NCBI GenBank assembly: GCA_039811865.1
Contig: JBDHZK010000067.1
Coordinates: 1 to 13,683, forward strand
DNA length: 13,683 bases
Direction of reading: 5' to 3'
Origin: JBDHZK01 sp039811865
GTDB lineage: Bacteria; Actinomycetota; Actinomycetes; Propionibacteriales; Propionibacteriaceae
Positions 13,402 to 13,683 of the stretch are shown here, in pieces. The notes beneath the pieces are model-generated. The model made no database searches and had not been told where the DNA came from. It saw only the letters and a list, made by a program, of their open reading frames with translations. The number at the start of each line of letters is the position of its first letter. Position 1 is the first letter of the stretch. Both the position numbers and the translations under genes were made by a program.

Positions 13402-13683
13402 GTGCCGTTCACCCTCGCCCACCCCGTAGTCGCCCTGGCGGGAAGCCGGATCGCGTGCCTGTCGGGTGCCGCGCTGTCGATCGGGGCGATGGGGCCGGAC
13501 TTTGTGAGTTCCTGCTCCCGCTGCGGACCATCGGCGAGCTGGCACACCGTCGGGGGCATGTTCTGGTTCGATCTGCCGATCGCTTTTCTGGCCTGCCTGG
13601 CTGTGGCGATTCGTGCTGGCCGCTCCCCAGGCCGCGAAAACTCCGTCACTCCTGGGCGATCGCATCCGGTCCCGGTCCGAGCC
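13402..13683 (+). CDS. DUF4184 family membrane protein, 5' part only
   Basis: An open frame from GTG 13402 runs off the right edge with no stop; 94 codons are visible. It reads MPFTLAHPVVALAG, then a hydrophobic stretch with SIGAMGPDF, then HTVGGMFWFDLPIAFLACLA. This order (MPFT-AHP, G-M-PDF, HT--G---FDLP) is the recognisable start of DUF4184 proteins, small membrane proteins of unknown function related in pattern to metal-dependent membrane hydrolases such as YdjM; His7, Asp33 and the later His are the conserved polar residues. The segment after the first CxxC-like pair (SCSRCG) lacks a known match. It is divergent from holA with about 85 bp between starts, in which I see no clear promoter. 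The 3' part and the true length cannot be seen. Confidence 0.7.
   Translation, partial: MPFTLAHPVVALAGSRIACLSGAALSIGAMGPDFVSSCSRCGPSASWHTVGGMFWFDLPIAFLACLAVAIRAGRSPGRENSVTPGRSHPVPVRA

Noticed and set aside
13317..13649. In-frame N-terminal extension of holA by 111 residues
   Set aside because: HolA homologs begin near the CVLVAGSE strand, the extension has no conserved features, and it overlaps the divergent DUF4184-like gene.

Overview
The window is high-GC DNA from an Actinomycetota bacterium. The evidence is strong G/C at third codon positions, long antisense open frames that only mirror real genes, several GTG starts, and the order holA / rpsT / lepA ... hemW, which is typical of actinobacterial chromosomes. 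A more exact placement (for example Propionibacteriales) would be a guess. The window is chromosomal; I see no transposase, integrase, CRISPR array, rRNA or intact tRNA.

Layout, left to right. (1) 79-2489, minus strand: an ATP-binding-cassette-type AAA ATPase, then hemW (radical-SAM heme chaperone), joined by an ATGA stop/start overlap. (2) 2597-5675, plus strand: a three-gene carbohydrate-type ABC importer (Tat-like lipoprotein binding protein and two inner-membrane permeases) with no ATPase gene of its own. (3) 5672-6450, minus strand: a VOC/glyoxalase-like protein and an HxlR-type regulator that overlap by GTGA. They are preceded by a perfect 10-bp inverted repeat lying on the promoter, so this looks like a self-regulated pair. 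(4) 6566-7621, plus strand: a CPBP-family membrane protease. (5) 7716-9071, minus strand: a 451-aa protein I do not recognise, divergent from (6) 9139-9882, a lipoprotein built from two related halves. (7) 9926-11755, minus strand: lepA. (8) 11999-12259, plus strand: rpsT, with a UUCG-capped terminator hairpin. (9) 12315-13316, minus strand: holA. (10) From 13402 a DUF4184-like gene runs off the right edge.

The conserved translation/replication/heme block (holA, rpsT, lepA, hemW) is split by about 8.5 kb of accessory genes (about 1.4-9.9 kb). Within that stretch a degenerate tRNA 3'-end-like sequence lies at about 6504-6545. Several starts sit 6-7 nt after a TANNNT-like -10 box, as expected for leaderless mRNAs, and this pattern informed some start choices.

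I see no clear new multi-gene system. The best candidates for follow-up are the unrecognised 451-aa protein with its divergent two-repeat lipoprotein, the HxlR/VOC operator, and the tRNA-like remnant.
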